Assembly: GCF_001421515.1 (NCBI RefSeq)
Contig: NZ_LMKM01000012.1
Location: forward strand, 304,335 to 368,334
Reading direction: 5' to 3'
Origin: Pedobacter sp. Leaf216
GTDB taxonomy: Bacteria; Bacteroidota; Bacteroidia; Sphingobacteriales; Sphingobacteriaceae
Length of the DNA: 64,000 nucleotides
A program made the translations under genes and the position numbers. A model generated the notes under the pieces. It searched no databases. It had not been told where the DNA came from and worked only from the letters and a program-made list of their open reading frames with translations. Positions 8,977 to 18,842 of this stretch are shown here, one piece after another (position 1 is the stretch's first letter; every line of letters begins with the position of its first letter).

Positions 8977-10545
8977 TTATTTATTGTCGGTCTTTTTAAA
9001 ATCCAGGTCTTGGAAATCGAAACTAAAATCGGTTAGTGGCGAAATTGCTTCTATTTTAAATCCATTTGCTATGGCATTGTTATCTAAACTGAAATTAACA
9101 AAAGCATCTGCATCCAAACTTCTATCGTACCATTTTACGATGTAGGTATTTCCTTTATAGTAAGTCATGTCGCCTTTTAATTTTGGAGCATTTTTAGCCT
9201 TGAAATGCATTTTACCATTTACTTCACTAATGGTAACATCGCCAAACCAGGCATCGTGGAAAGTGCCGTAGTAATTTTTAGCATCAGGTTTAGAGGTAGA
9301 TAGTTTTTGTTGTGCGGCAATATCATTCCAAACTTTGCTCACCATTTCATCAGCCTGTTTTTCATTCCTTAACCGGTTATCGTTATAGGTTTTAATTCTA
9401 TCCTGTGCTTTAATGCCTAAATAACCATCTTTAATTGAATTTGTGATGGCGTTAAATGCAGCACCAGATTGTTGATTGGTTAATACGATAATCCCCAATT
9501 TCATTTCTGGCAAAATGGTTACCTGAGTTACAATACCCGATAAACCACCAGTATGCGTTGCCTGAAAATTACCATTAACGTTACTCAAAAACCAGCCTAA
9601 ACCATAGCTGCTAAAAGCGGCCGGATTACCACCTGCTATGATGGTTTGAGGGGTCCAAAGCTCTTTGGCTACAGCAGCACTGAATAATTTCTTATCTAAT
9701 GTTTCTCCGTATTTACCACCGTTAATCATTGCTGTTACCCATTTGCTCATATCGGTAACGTTAGAATAAATGCCTCCTGCTGCATTGGCAATTTCGCCAA
9801 AACTAAGGCCTACCGGAAGCAATTTACCCTGGTACGGTGCATGGCCATCAATTACATTCGATTTATCTTTTAAGCGGTACCAAGAGGCTGCAGTTTTTGT
9901 CATGCCGAGAGGCTTAATAATTCTGCTTTCTATAAAATCCTCATAAGTACTACCCGAAACCCTTGCCACCACATCACCTGCAACAATATACATAAGGTTG
10001 TCGTAATCATATTTTGTGCGGAAAGATGAAACGGGCTTTAAATAACGGAGGTTATGGGTTAACTGTTTCTTATTAACTGTTGAAGAATCTGGCCAGATCA
10101 TTAAATCACCTGCACCTAAACCTAAACCACTGCGGTGTGTAAGCAGATCGCGAATGGTAAATTCGCTGGTAACATAGGCATCATACATTTTAAATTCCGG
10201 TATTACATCTGTTACTTTTGTATCCCAGGTAATTTTCTTTTCATCAACCAACATACCCAAGGCAGCCGCGGTAAAAGCTTTTGTATTTGAGGCCACGCCG
10301 AAAAGGGTATTTTCATCTACCTTTTTATTGGTTTTGATAGAACTTACCCCGTAACCTTTGAGGTGAATGATTTTACCATCTTTGATAACAGAAACTGCAA
10401 TTCCAGGTACGTTAAAAGTAGTTAATGTTTTTTCTACAACACTATCGATCTGTTTGGAGGTAAGTACCTGGGCTTGCACCTGGATACCTAAAAACAGTAA
10501 AATAGCAAGCGATATTTTGAATTTTAATAAGGAAAAAAGTTGCAT
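8977..10545 (-). CDS. Class C beta-lactamase-like serine hydrolase + DUF3471
   Basis: A 522-residue exported serine hydrolase of the beta-lactamase/transpeptidase-like family. It has a signal peptide (about 1-26), S86-x-x-K89 (SNTK), Y181-D-N183 as the YxN motif, and H331-T-G-G334 in place of KTG. A C-terminal beta domain from about residue 395 resembles DUF3471, found on such esterase/D-aminopeptidase-type proteins. The HTGG variant fits a peptidase or esterase better than a true beta-lactamase. The SGNH esterase gene follows directly. Confidence 0.88.
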   Translation of the reverse strand: MQLFSLLKFKISLAILLFLGIQVQAQVLTSKQIDSVVEKTLTTFNVPGIAVSVIKDGKIIHLKGYGVSSIKTNKKVDENTLFGVASNTKAFTAAALGMLVDEKKITWDTKVTDVIPEFKMYDAYVTSEFTIRDLLTHRSGLGLGAGDLMIWPDSSTVNKKQLTHNLRYLKPVSSFRTKYDYDNLMYIVAGDVVARVSGSTYEDFIESRIIKPLGMTKTAASWYRLKDKSNVIDGHAPYQGKLLPVGLSFGEIANAAGGIYSNVTDMSKWVTAMINGGKYGETLDKKLFSAAVAKELWTPQTIIAGGNPAAFSSYGLGWFLSNVNGNFQATHTGGLSGIVTQVTILPEMKLGIIVLTNQQSGAAFNAITNSIKDGYLGIKAQDRIKTYNDNRLRNEKQADEMVSKVWNDIAAQQKLSTSKPDAKNYYGTFHDAWFGDVTISEVNGKMHFKAKNAPKLKGDMTYYKGNTYIVKWYDRSLDADAFVNFSLDNNAIANGFKIEAISPLTDFSFDFQDLDFKKTDNK

Positions 10546-10640
10546 TTGTATCAGTTTTAATAATCGGTTAAAGATAATAAGCTGCGTTCGAATAATATTT
10601 ATTCATGAAGATTAATTTTTATCTCCTCATCTCAACGCCA

Positions 10641-10752
10641 TCGTTATGCTGAATTTATTTTACAACTAAATAGCGTGTTTTAAATTGTCTGGTAGCTACT
10701 GCCGGGCAGCCAGCTATCATGCAAACAGTGCCTAAAATGAATTACCTTCAGT
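10641..10752. repeat. Dispersed palindromic repeat
   Basis: Begins TCGTTATGCTGAATTTATTTT and ends CTAAAATGAATTACCTTCAG. It shares the same ordered words as the copy at 5996-6110 (GCTGAATTTATTTTA, TTTTAAA, TAGCTACT, GCAGCC). It fills most of the gap between the serine hydrolase and the next leftward gene. Confidence 0.65.
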
Positions 10753-10785
10753 GAGCTCGCGAAGGTTTGGTTCAGGGAGAAGGCT

Positions 10786-10818
10786 CTATGGGTATTAAAT
10801 GCAGCTTAATACACATAG
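10786..10818 (-). terminator. Hairpin downstream of exported protein gene
   Basis: CTATGGGTATTAA (10786-10798) pairs with TTAATACACATAG (10806-10818) with one mismatch and a 7-nt loop, 14 bp after the stop of the leftward gene. No T tract follows. Confidence 0.4.
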
Positions 10819-10832
10819 GAGAAAATCACTCT

Positions 10833-11774
10833 TTATTTTCCTTTTTCGAGTTTGTAATCTTTATGCACGATTAAAAAACTTGCCCGTTCTTCTTTTTTGA
10901 AAGGGTAATCCCAGTTGCCCTGGTAGGTAATTTTAGTTGGCAGCTTATCATCCCCAAAATAGCCCATTTCGATATTCATCTGCACATCGAAATCGAACAG
11001 CATGTTGCTGTATTTCATATCAACATAACGGCCCAAAATATTGAAATTCCGCTTATCAAAAATGGTTACCAGTTCTTTAATCATAATGCCATCTTTCGTC
11101 CAGCTACTTAAATCCGGTTTTACCGAAACTTTAAAACGGTATACCGGGATAGAATCCAGATAGGTGCCACTTGTAAAACCATAATCGTAATACTGGCGCA
11201 TATTGGCTGAAAAAATTTCGGTTTTACTCCCAATAAAAGGAACTTTTATCGGTCTGCCAGGATTAAAAATTAATGTTTTCAGCTTGTCTTTATAACTTTC
11301 GTTTGTTCCACCTTTGCCATCCGGTTGCGGTGCATTGGGTACAAAATCGGTATTGTAAGCATTCATAAAAATGTAATCGAACATTTCTACGGTATACAAT
11401 TGGTATTTTCCGTTTTTCTTGTAAATTTTACCCGTGTCTTGTTTAACCAGGTACTCCATTTTATAAGGGCCACTGTTGTTGTGTTTTATTTTACGGTAAA
11501 CCTTTCCGTCAACTTTATTCTTCTTATCATAGCTATAAATTCTGTTTTCGGCAATGAAGCTATAACGTTTCATATCCCTAAACGATTGATAAAAAGAAGT
11601 ATCGTACATCACTCTTTTAATAAAGGTTTCTACATTCAACTTTTCGGCCTTAATGTTTACTGTAGAATCGAGTGTAATGGTTTTGATCGTATCCGGATTA
11701 AAACGGTTTATTTCCTGGGCAAAACCTTTGTAAGAGATTGACGCTAACAGTAAAAGAAAAAAGTATTTTTTCAT
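10833..11774 (-). CDS. Exported hypothetical protein
   Basis: I do not recognise this protein. The ATG at 11774 gives MKKYFFLLLLASISYKGFAQ, a textbook signal peptide, so I prefer it to the upstream ATG at 11858, which would put 28 charged residues before it. The mature part is about 290 residues, predicted beta-rich, with many Lys and aromatic residues (KMEYLVKQDTGKIYKKNGKY). It contains repeated KV/KIY pieces reminiscent of outer-membrane-associated or DUF-type proteins with cyclic beta sheets. It follows the M20 amidohydrolase gene on the same strand, so it is probably the last gene of that operon. Confidence 0.7.
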   Translation of the reverse strand: MKKYFFLLLLASISYKGFAQEINRFNPDTIKTITLDSTVNIKAEKLNVETFIKRVMYDTSFYQSFRDMKRYSFIAENRIYSYDKKNKVDGKVYRKIKHNNSGPYKMEYLVKQDTGKIYKKNGKYQLYTVEMFDYIFMNAYNTDFVPNAPQPDGKGGTNESYKDKLKTLIFNPGRPIKVPFIGSKTEIFSANMRQYYDYGFTSGTYLDSIPVYRFKVSVKPDLSSWTKDGIMIKELVTIFDKRNFNILGRYVDMKYSNMLFDFDVQMNIEMGYFGDDKLPTKITYQGNWDYPFKKEERASFLIVHKDYKLEKGK

Positions 11775-11860
11775 CGAAGGTGAATAAGTAAATGGTTTTT
11801 GCCTGAAATTTAGGGATGTTAAATGGTGAGTGCGAATGGTTTTTTTATACCGTTTCACCC

Positions 11861-13045
11861 TTAATTTCCTAATTGTTTCAAAGCGATATAAGCCATCAGT
11901 CCTGTTGATATTTTTAAAGCATCTTCATCTACATCAAATCTTGGCGTATGTACCGAATATTGAGTATCTTTAGCTGCATTACCAGTACCTAAACGATAAA
12001 AACAGGCATCTGTTACCTGAGAATAGAAAGAAAAATCTTCGGCTGCCATCCAGATATCCAAATCCACTACGTTTTCTTTACCTAAAAAATCTTCGGCAAA
12101 AGCCCTTGCATTGGCAGTTAATTTTTCTTCATTGATTAAAAATGGATATCCCCTATGGATATCGAAATCACAGCTTCCACCCATGCTTTCTGCCATTCCT
12201 TCGGCCATTTTTTTCATGCGTTTATGCGCTTCATCTCTCCAGTTTTCATCCAAAGTTCTGAATGTTCCTTCGATTTTAACCTCATTAGGAATAATATTGG
12301 TTGCGCCATTAGCGATTACTTTACCAAATGATAAAACTGAAGGCAAGCGCGGATCTGCATTGCGACTTACAATTTGCTGTAACGCGATAATAATATGTGA
12401 TGCAATTACAACAGGATCGATATTTTGGTGAGGCTGCGCACCATGACCGCCTTTTCCGGTTACGGTTACATACAATTCGTCGGTAGAGGCCATATAAATT
12501 CCCGATCGGAAACCCACTTTACCAGCATCAATCATTGGCATTACATGCTGGCCAACAATATAATTAGGTTTTGGATTTTCGAGCACACCTTCTTTAATCA
12601 TAATACTGGCACCACCGGGCAATAATTCTTCTGCTGGTTGAAAAATCAGTTTGATTGTACCACCGAAATCATCTTTCATTTGATTTAAGATATTCGCAGT
12701 ACCTAAAAGTGAAGATGTATGTACATCATGGCCACAAGCGTGCATTACACCATGGTTTTTAGAACGGTAAGGTTTATCGTTCGCTTCATGGATGGGTAAA
12801 GCATCCATATCGGCACGCAAAGCAATTACTTTATCAGATGGGAGATTTCCTTTAATTAAACCCACAACACCTGTATTGGCGCAATCGGTGTATTCTATTC
12901 CCCATTTTTTTAATTTATCCTTGATGAATAGTGAGGTTTCGAATTCTTTAAAAGATAATTCGGGATTGGCATGAATATGTTGACGGAAGCCTACAACTTC
13001 ATTAAAAATGTTGCCGGCCAGTTCTTGTATTTTATTTTTGATCAT
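11861..13045 (-). CDS. M20 family metallo-amidohydrolase
   Basis: A 394-residue zinc-dependent amidohydrolase/carboxypeptidase of the M20D type (N-acyl-amino acid or hippurate hydrolase-like). Metal and catalytic residues are visible: C104 and H106 in HACGHDVHT, E139-E140 in FQPAEELLPGG, H167 in GQHVMP, and H366 near the C-terminus (SVHTPRFD). There is no signal peptide, so it acts in the cytoplasm on acylated amino acids or short peptides. Its start overlaps the end of the SPOR gene by 14 bp, indicating a coupled operon. Confidence 0.92.
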   Translation of the reverse strand: MIKNKIQELAGNIFNEVVGFRQHIHANPELSFKEFETSLFIKDKLKKWGIEYTDCANTGVVGLIKGNLPSDKVIALRADMDALPIHEANDKPYRSKNHGVMHACGHDVHTSSLLGTANILNQMKDDFGGTIKLIFQPAEELLPGGASIMIKEGVLENPKPNYIVGQHVMPMIDAGKVGFRSGIYMASTDELYVTVTGKGGHGAQPHQNIDPVVIASHIIIALQQIVSRNADPRLPSVLSFGKVIANGATNIIPNEVKIEGTFRTLDENWRDEAHKRMKKMAEGMAESMGGSCDFDIHRGYPFLINEEKLTANARAFAEDFLGKENVVDLDIWMAAEDFSFYSQVTDACFYRLGTGNAAKDTQYSVHTPRFDVDEDALKISTGLMAYIALKQLGN

Positions 13046-13475
13046 TGTTTGTTGTGGTATCTAAACTTGGTGCGTTAATTTTTTCCCTGAAAATAAAAAG
13101 AGTGGGAAAAGTTGGTCTAAGTTCGTTAATTAGTCGCTGAGCCTCCAATCGACTCCTAAAATCGCCTACCCGAACATAGTAATTTGGTTCTTTATAAGTA
13201 AGGTATGTATTTAATTGTGGATAAAGCCCTTTAAACCTTGCCTGTTGGTTAAAAACCTCACGCCGGTCAGAGCCATAAAAAATCTGCACCCTATAACCAT
13301 AGGCAGAAACGATGGGTTTGCCTGGTTTTACTTCTCCTGAGCTTTTATAAACAGCAATACGTTTGGCTATTAAACTATCAATTAAAGGGTCTTTTATTAC
13401 CGTTACTTCTCCTTTTTGTGCAAAAGCAGTATTAAAAAGAAACAAAAAACAGATAAAAGTTAATATTTTTTTCAT
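13032..13475 (-). CDS. SPOR-domain exported protein
   Basis: About 147 residues with an N-terminal signal peptide (MKKILTFICFLFLFNTAFAQ). The C-terminal SPOR-like domain contains GYRVQIFYGSDRREVFNQQA and YYVRVGDFRSRLEAQRLINE. SPOR domains bind denuded peptidoglycan glycan strands, usually at division sites. The ATG at 13475 is chosen because it begins the signal peptide; an upstream start at 13493 adds six residues. The 3' end overlaps the M20 gene. The role in division or envelope is inferred from the domain only. Confidence 0.85.
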   Translation of the reverse strand: MKKILTFICFLFLFNTAFAQKGEVTVIKDPLIDSLIAKRIAVYKSSGEVKPGKPIVSAYGYRVQIFYGSDRREVFNQQARFKGLYPQLNTYLTYKEPNYYVRVGDFRSRLEAQRLINELRPTFPTLFIFREKINAPSLDTTTNNDQK

Positions 13476-13538
13476 GTGTAAAAACCTGAGCATTTATGAG
13501 CAGATGAGTAAAATATCATCTCATATCTTCTTAACAAC

Positions 13539-13574
13539 AAGAATGCCGAAATCGTTGCAAAAATCGGCATTCTT
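13539..13574 (-). terminator. Hairpin downstream of vapC
   Basis: AAGAATGCCGA (13539-13549) and TCGGCATTCTT (13564-13574) form a perfect 11-bp stem with a 14-nt loop. It lies after the toxin gene and before the SPOR gene promoter region. Its right arm is inside the left 43-bp direct repeat. Confidence 0.55.
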
Positions 13575-13602
13575 TATGGGTTAAGCAAATTGATATTATC
13601 CG
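13560..13602. repeat. Left direct repeat flanking VapBC
   Basis: A 43-bp sequence with core GCATTCTTTATGGGTTAAGC, repeated at 14253-14295 with only two mismatches. It ends 10 bp from the toxin stop codon. Confidence 0.9.
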
Positions 13603-13611
13603 AACGAAATA

Positions 13612-14004
13612 TTATCTGTCGAATGGATTGGTAACCTTTAAACTGGAAAGCCTATCAAAGTCTTTAAAATTTCGTGTAATAAGAGTAAGGTTGTTTACAA
13701 TAGCTGTTGCAGCAATTATTGCATCGGGCAATTTCAGGTTATAATATTTGCGTACCTCTACAGTTTGATTTTTAATTTCCTGGCTTAGTTCATACACATA
13801 AGAATCCTTAATAAAGTTTCTTAATATGAGTAAATCGTTTTCAGTAGCAGTTTTCCAGCAAAGAAGTTCAATCTCAGTGATCGCAGAAATGGCAGGCTGG
13901 TTAGTAGATATTATATTGTCAATAAACTTTTCAGCTGTTGGTGCAAATTGCCTTTGCAGAAAATAGATTACAGTATTGGTATCCCAAAGATAACTTATTC
14001 CCAC
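13612..14004 (-). CDS. vapC: PIN-domain toxin (VapC-like)
   Basis: A 130-residue PIN-domain ribonuclease, the likely toxin of a type II pair. The acidic active site can be followed: D8 in LWDTN, E44/E46 in ITEIELL, D94 in LPDAIIAATA and D115/D117 in RNFKDFDRL. It overlaps the antitoxin gene by 10 bp, the usual arrangement for coupled translation. VapC proteins typically cleave tRNA or rRNA; the target here is unknown. The pair is bracketed by 43-bp direct repeats, which suggests past gain or possible loss of the module. Confidence 0.9.
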   Translation of the reverse strand: MGISYLWDTNTVIYFLQRQFAPTAEKFIDNIISTNQPAISAITEIELLCWKTATENDLLILRNFIKDSYVYELSQEIKNQTVEVRKYYNLKLPDAIIAATAIVNNLTLITRNFKDFDRLSSLKVTNPFDR

Positions 14005-14207
14005 TCGTTTCGTATACTATTTAATTGTTCATCAACATCTGAAATTGGCTGTTTTTGCATCGAGCCCTTATATTTTGTGATCAGATCGTTACCAGAGAGA
14101 TCCTGAGTCTTAGAATCTTTTCTTAAGCGAATAACTTTAAGCAATTCCAAATCTTTTAAAAGATCTAATGCTTTATCGTTTAAAATATCCACTGTTACAG
14201 TTCTCAT
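13995..14207 (-). CDS. Antitoxin of the VapBC-type pair
   Basis: A small 70-residue protein starting MRTVTVDILNDKALDLLKDL, of the type found in front of Bacteroidetes PIN toxins. The N-terminal part should dimerise and bind DNA; the C-terminal part (SDVDEQLNSIRNEWE) should wrap the toxin. I prefer the ATG at 14207 to the TTG at 14213. A TATTTTTG box sits 3 nt upstream of the ATG. Autoregulation is expected from the family but no operator is obvious. Confidence 0.82.
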   Translation of the reverse strand: MRTVTVDILNDKALDLLKDLELLKVIRLRKDSKTQDLSGNDLITKYKGSMQKQPISDVDEQLNSIRNEWE

Positions 14208-14560
14208 ACTCAAAAATACTAATTTAAATACAAAAACCAGTCAGCTTAATCCAAAATCTGCATTCTTTATGGGTTAAGCAAATTGATATTATGCGGGTTA
14301 GTTTTTTCGGTTTGTGATTTCTTTATACCTCAACAATGACGACCTTTCTTAACAGATCTATCAATGGTAGCGTAGCCGAAGGATTTTAACCATACATCTA
14401 CACAGATCAGTTTGCCACGGAAACAGAGAAAAGCACGGAGAATTCATAGATTTTAATCCCTTATTTGGGTCATCAGTAGAAGATCTTGTTTCCTAAAAAT
14501 TTTCAGGTTTTCTCCTCCTCTCAATAAATAAGGCAGATTCGTTTTAAAAACCAGCGTTAT
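14208..14560. other. Gene-free stretch with repeat remnants
   Basis: About 350 bp without a gene. It holds the right direct repeat (14253-14295), a fragment TGCCACGGAAACAGAGAAAA near 14413 related to the ACAGAG-type repeats elsewhere, and a short CAATGACGACC piece near 14333 that resembles a repeat end. No coding signal is seen on either strand. Confidence 0.6.
14253..14295. repeat. Right direct repeat flanking VapBC
   Basis: Second copy of the 43-bp direct repeat at 13560-13602. The copies differ at the K in AAAATCKGCATT and at one base after GATATTAT. Recombination between them would remove 693 bp including both toxin-antitoxin genes. Confidence 0.9.
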
Positions 14561-14591
14561 AAAAAAAGCCCCAACGATATGTTGAGGCTTT
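14561..14591 (-). terminator. Intrinsic terminator of secA
   Basis: On the minus strand the stem AAAGCCTCAAC / GTTGGGGCTTT with a 5-nt loop is followed by a run of T residues. It starts 20 bp after the secA stop codon. Confidence 0.88.
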
Positions 14592-14611
14592 ATGTGAAAT
14601 ATTTATTCCGG

Positions 14612-17600
14612 CTATAAGTTTGCGCCGTGGCAGTTTTTATACTTTTTACCACTACCACACGGGCAAGGTTCATTTCTACCAACTGTAGCTTCTTTACGGA
14701 TGGGCTGTTGTGGAACAGCCTCACGTGTATCGCCAAACTCAATACCTGGCTCCTCTCTGCCAAACTCTTGTTTAGTAGTTTGCAACTTTGGTTGTTTTAC
14801 CGGAGCTGGTGCTTCTCTAACTTCATCTGGCTCTTGCTGAACCGGGATACCACCTTTATATAAGAAACTTACCACTTCTTTATTTACCGCATTAAGCATG
14901 TTTTTAAATAAGTTAAAAGCTTCCATTTTATAAATTACCAATGGATCTTTTTGCTCGTAAACTGCATTTTGTACAGATTGCTTTAAATCGTCCATTTCGC
15001 GTAAATGCTCTTTCCAGCTATCATCAATTAAGGCCAGAACAATGGTTTTTTCGAACGAACGAACCACTTCTTTTCCCTTATTTTCGATTGCTTTCTTCAA
15101 ATCAACCGCCACTTGAATACCGCGGATACCATCGGTAAACGGAACTACAATCTGCTCAATATGCTCACCACGTTCTTGATAAACCTGGGTTAAAACCGGT
15201 AATGACTGTTGAATAATTGCTTCTGATTTACGTGCATAAAATGCTTCAGCTTCATCAAACAATTTTTCAGTTAACTGAGGAGTACTGGTTGAAGTAAATT
15301 CTTTTTCGGTAATGGCGGTATCTAAAGAGAAGTTCTTAATCACCTCCAGTTTGAAACCATCATAATTTCCTTCCTGTTTATATTCGCTTACGATATCTTC
15401 TGCAACATCGAAAACCATATTGTTCATATCTACATCTAAACGTTCGCCAAACAAAGCGTTTTTACGTTTAGCATAAATTACAGTACGTTGCGAGTTCATT
15501 ACATCATCGTACTCCAATAAACGTTTACGGATACCAAAGTTGTTTTCTTCTACTTTCTTCTGTGCACGCTCTATAGATTTGGTAATCATTGAGTGCTGAA
15601 TTACCTCACCATCTTCAATACCCATACGCACCATAATGCTCGAGATACGCTCTGAACCAAATAAACGCATCAGGTTATCTTCCAACGAAACAAAGAACTG
15701 AGATGAACCTGGATCGCCCTGGCGACCGGCACGACCACGTAACTGCCTGTCTACACGACGGGATTCGTGACGCTCAGTACCAACGATGGCTAAACCGCCA
15801 GCTTCTTTAACACCTGCTCCCAATTTAATATCGGTACCACGACCAGCCATGTTGGTTGCAATGGTTACAGTTCCTGCCTGCCCGGCTTCTGCAACAATAT
15901 CAGCCTCTCTCTGGTGCATTTTAGCATTTAAAACGTTGTGTTTAATGCCACGAAGTTTAAGCATGCGGCTTAACAATTCTGAAATTTCTACAGAAGTTGT
16001 ACCTACCAATACCGGACGGCCAGCTTTTGGCTCCAGTTGACCTGTTTCAGGATTAACCGCAGGAATTAATGCACCTTTGGCATCAAGTTTTGGTACGGCT
16101 CTGCCAGTTTGATCATATTTAACAACTGGTTTGCCATCTTTTTGCTTTACATTACCTTCTTTATCGGTTTCGTATTCTGTTTCGTAATGAGAATATGGAA
16201 AAACAAGGTACTGGATCTCTGCAGCAACAGCGTTGTATTTTTCGCGAACGGTACGGTAAACATAATCCTGTTCATCTATTCTTGAAATGTTCCTGTTTGT
16301 TGGTATTTCTACAACGTCTAATTTATAGATCGACCAAAACTCGCCTGCTTCTGTCGTTGCTGTACCCGTCATACCGCAAAGCTTGTGGTACATACGGAAA
16401 TAATTTTGCAGGGTTACAGTTGCATAAGTTTGGGTAGCATCTTCAACCTTAACATTCTCTTTGGCCTCAATTGCCTGGTGTAAACCATCAGAGTAACGAC
16501 GGCCATCCATAATACGGCCGGTTTGCTCATCAACAATCTTAATTTTGCCTTCATCGATGATATATTCTACATCAATTTCGAATAATGTATAGGCTTTTAA
16601 CAATTGGTTTACCGAGTGGATGCGTTCCGCCTTAACAGAATAATCGCGCATTAAAGCATCTTTCTCAATTACTTTTTCTTCCAATGGCAAATCAGATTTC
16701 TCTAACTCGGCTACTTCAGTACCAACATCAGGCAATACGAAAAAGTGAGGATCTTCTCCCGATTGGGTAATCAGTTCGATACCTTTTTCAGTTAATTCAA
16801 CCTGGTTATTTTTTTCATCTATATAGAAGTACAACTCAGAATCTACCTTAGGCATATTCTTGGATTGATCGGCCATATAGTGGTTTTCTGTTTTCAACAA
16901 CAAACCACGAACACCGCTTTCACTTAAAAACTTAATTAAAGCTTTGTTTTTTGGTAAACCACGGTAAGCACGCAATAAGGCTAAGCCACCTTCGCCCTCT
17001 TCGGTTCCGCTATTACCAGCGTTAATTAATTTTTTAGCTTCGTTTAACGCTTGTGTAACATAAGCTTTCTGTGCATTAACCAAACGCTCAATACGTGGTT
17101 TTAACTCATAAAATTCATGCTCATCACCACGGGGAATCGGGCCCGAAATAATTAAAGGTGTACGGGCATCATCAATTAAAACTGAATCGACCTCATCCAC
17201 CATTGCAAAGTGCTGCTTGCGTTGTACCAGTTGATCTGGCGTTTGCGACATATTGTCACGCAGGTAATCAAAGCCAAATTCGTTATTGGTACCGTAGGTA
17301 ATATCTGCGGCATAAGCTCTTCTTCTTTCTTCGGAGTTTGGCTCATGCTTATCAATACAATCAACAGTTAAGCCATGGAATTCGAACAACGGCCCGTTCC
17401 ACTCACTATCCCTTCTTGCAAGGTAATCGTTCACAGTTACAATGTGTACGCCTTGCCCGGCCAGGGCATTTAAATATGCAGGCAAAGTACTCACTAATGT
17501 TTTACCCTCACCGGTAGCCATTTCGGCAATTTTACCACTGTGTAAAACAATACCACCAATTAACTGCACATCATAGTGTACCATGTTCCAGGCCACTTCA

Positions 17601-18088
17601 GTTCCTGCGGCATCCCATTTATTGGCCCAGTGTGCTTTATCGCCAACAATTTTAACATTGTTTTTTCTTGCAGCATAATCTCTGTCAAACTGGGTTGCGG
17701 TAACTTCTAAATAGTCGTTTTCGCTTAAACGGCGTGAAGTTTCTTTTACAACAGCAAAAGCTTCAGGAAGAATTTCTAAAAGTACTTTCTCCAATTCTGT
17801 ATCGCGGTCTTTACCTAAAGCATCAACCTGATCATAAATTGCTGTTTTTTGATGAAGATCTAAATCTTCGTTTTCTGCATCAGCTTTTAGGGCTGAAATT
17901 TTTCCGTCTATATCGGTTAAGAAAGTAGAAATCCTTTCTTTAAATTCTATGGTTTTACCACGTAACTCATCATTGCTTAGTGCAGATAGTTTACTGTAGT
18001 GTTCGTTAATTTTAACAACCAATGGCTGGATAGCCTTTATATCTCTTTCTGATTTACTTCCGAAAACCTTCGCTAAAAATCCTAACAT
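14612..18088 (-). CDS. secA: Preprotein translocase ATPase SecA
   Basis: The motor ATPase of Sec protein export, 1158 residues, at the long end because of lineage insertions. Visible: [18 protein letters not shown], Walker [21 protein letters not shown], Walker B region [32 protein letters not shown], and the C-terminal zinc motif [13 protein letters not shown]. An inserted, Lys/Asp-rich loop (around [20 protein letters not shown]) lies just before [17 protein letters not shown], as in Bacteroidetes SecA. It is a single-gene unit with its own terminator. Confidence 0.98.
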   Translation of the reverse strand: MLGFLAKVFGSKSERDIKAIQPLVVKINEHYSKLSALSNDELRGKTIEFKERISTFLTDIDGKISALKADAENEDLDLHQKTAIYDQVDALGKDRDTELEKVLLEILPEAFAVVKETSRRLSENDYLEVTATQFDRDYAARKNNVKIVGDKAHWANKWDAAGTEVAWNMVHYDVQLIGGIVLHSGKIAEMATGEGKTLVSTLPAYLNALAGQGVHIVTVNDYLARRDSEWNGPLFEFHGLTVDCIDKHEPNSEERRRAYAADITYGTNNEFGFDYLRDNMSQTPDQLVQRKQHFAMVDEVDSVLIDDARTPLIISGPIPRGDEHEFYELKPRIERLVNAQKAYVTQALNEAKKLINAGNSGTEEGEGGLALLRAYRGLPKNKALIKFLSESGVRGLLLKTENHYMADQSKNMPKVDSELYFYIDEKNNQVELTEKGIELITQSGEDPHFFVLPDVGTEVAELEKSDLPLEEKVIEKDALMRDYSVKAERIHSVNQLLKAYTLFEIDVEYIIDEGKIKIVDEQTGRIMDGRRYSDGLHQAIEAKENVKVEDATQTYATVTLQNYFRMYHKLCGMTGTATTEAGEFWSIYKLDVVEIPTNRNISRIDEQDYVYRTVREKYNAVAAEIQYLVFPYSHYETEYETDKEGNVKQKDGKPVVKYDQTGRAVPKLDAKGALIPAVNPETGQLEPKAGRPVLVGTTSVEISELLSRMLKLRGIKHNVLNAKMHQREADIVAEAGQAGTVTIATNMAGRGTDIKLGAGVKEAGGLAIVGTERHESRRVDRQLRGRAGRQGDPGSSQFFVSLEDNLMRLFGSERISSIMVRMGIEDGEVIQHSMITKSIERAQKKVEENNFGIRKRLLEYDDVMNSQRTVIYAKRKNALFGERLDVDMNNMVFDVAEDIVSEYKQEGNYDGFKLEVIKNFSLDTAITEKEFTSTSTPQLTEKLFDEAEAFYARKSEAIIQQSLPVLTQVYQERGEHIEQIVVPFTDGIRGIQVAVDLKKAIENKGKEVVRSFEKTIVLALIDDSWKEHLREMDDLKQSVQNAVYEQKDPLVIYKMEAFNLFKNMLNAVNKEVVSFLYKGGIPVQQEPDEVREAPAPVKQPKLQTTKQEFGREEPGIEFGDTREAVPQQPIRKEATVGRNEPCPCGSGKKYKNCHGANL

Positions 18089-18225
18089 TATAATATTTTA
18101 AATCGTATTTATAAAAAAATGGTGTGTTACAACAACCAAGCCATTGTCTGTATTAAGTCAGTTTGGCAGTTATTGCTATCATTGGGGGCTTAAAATCTTT
18201 TAAAAGATTCTTATAACAAAAGGAA

Positions 18226-18525
18226 CTAAGGGCTGTTGTTCTTCGGTTTTTTTCTGATGGTTAAATCGGCAATTACCTGATTTACACTTACGTACTTTGC
18301 AACTTTTAATTGCGCTTGTGTGCCAATTAAAGCCAGTTTAGTGTAGGATAACAGGTAAGGATTGCGCGCTTCGTTAAGCTGAACCGAGGCCTTACCAGCT
18401 GCATTGATACTAATGTTATGCTCATGACAATATTCATTTAATATTCTAAGCCCTTCAACGCGTTCGGCTTTCGCCAAATGTGTTAAGCTAAAAAATACAA
18501 GTGATATGGTTACAAGGTGTTTCAT
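18226..18525 (-). CDS. Small exported hypothetical protein
   Basis: A 99-residue protein of unknown function. The ATG at 18525 gives MKHLVTISLVFFSLTHLAKA, a plausible signal peptide; an upstream start adds four residues. The mature part is about 80 residues with one Cys (NEYCHEHN) and a basic tail (RKKPKNNSP). It is transcribed away from the minisatellite, so that repeat lies in its upstream region. Confidence 0.6.
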   Translation of the reverse strand: MKHLVTISLVFFSLTHLAKAERVEGLRILNEYCHEHNISINAAGKASVQLNEARNPYLLSYTKLALIGTQAQLKVAKYVSVNQVIADLTIRKKPKNNSP

Positions 18526-18645
18526 TAATAGCGGCAAAGCTAGTTTTAATTTTTATAAAATGAAATTACATCATCCCAAAAATCGTACCTCATTTTTTAA
18601 TCCTGTATTTCTTTTATCGCCCCTTGATTCTATTTTGCTGAATTG

Positions 18646-18785
18646 GCTTTTTATAATGACGCCCCCGCTTTTTATAATGATGCCCCCGCTTTTTATATTG
18701 ATGCCCCCGCTTTTTATAATGACGCCCCCGCTTTTTATAATGATGCCCCTGCTTTTTATAATGACGCCCCCGCTTTTTATAATAT
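18646..18785. repeat. 21-bp tandem repeat (minisatellite)
   Basis: Six full copies of GCTTTTTATAATGAYGCCCCC plus a partial seventh. Copies differ only at the C/T in GAYGC, one A-to-T (TATATTGA) in the third copy and the last base of the fifth. The 21-bp length keeps all frames open, producing spurious ORFs. It lies between the divergent genes at 18525 and 18843, so copy number would change promoter spacing. Confidence 0.95.
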
Positions 18786-18842
18786 TGTTTTATTTTTTAA
18801 AAAGACATTAGGAATTCTTACCGTCTTTTTTAATTTTATGGC

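Noticed and set aside
8977..10545. Antibiotic-resistance beta-lactamase
   Set aside because: HTGG replaces KTG, and a DUF3471-like domain follows; this fits esterase/peptidase-type relatives better.
14627..17928. Several ORFs opposite secA
   Set aside because: They overlap the well-supported secA frame and show no domain or codon pattern of their own.
18646..18785. Tandem repeats as a CRISPR array
   Set aside because: Copies are directly adjacent at 21 bp with no spacers, and no cas genes are present.
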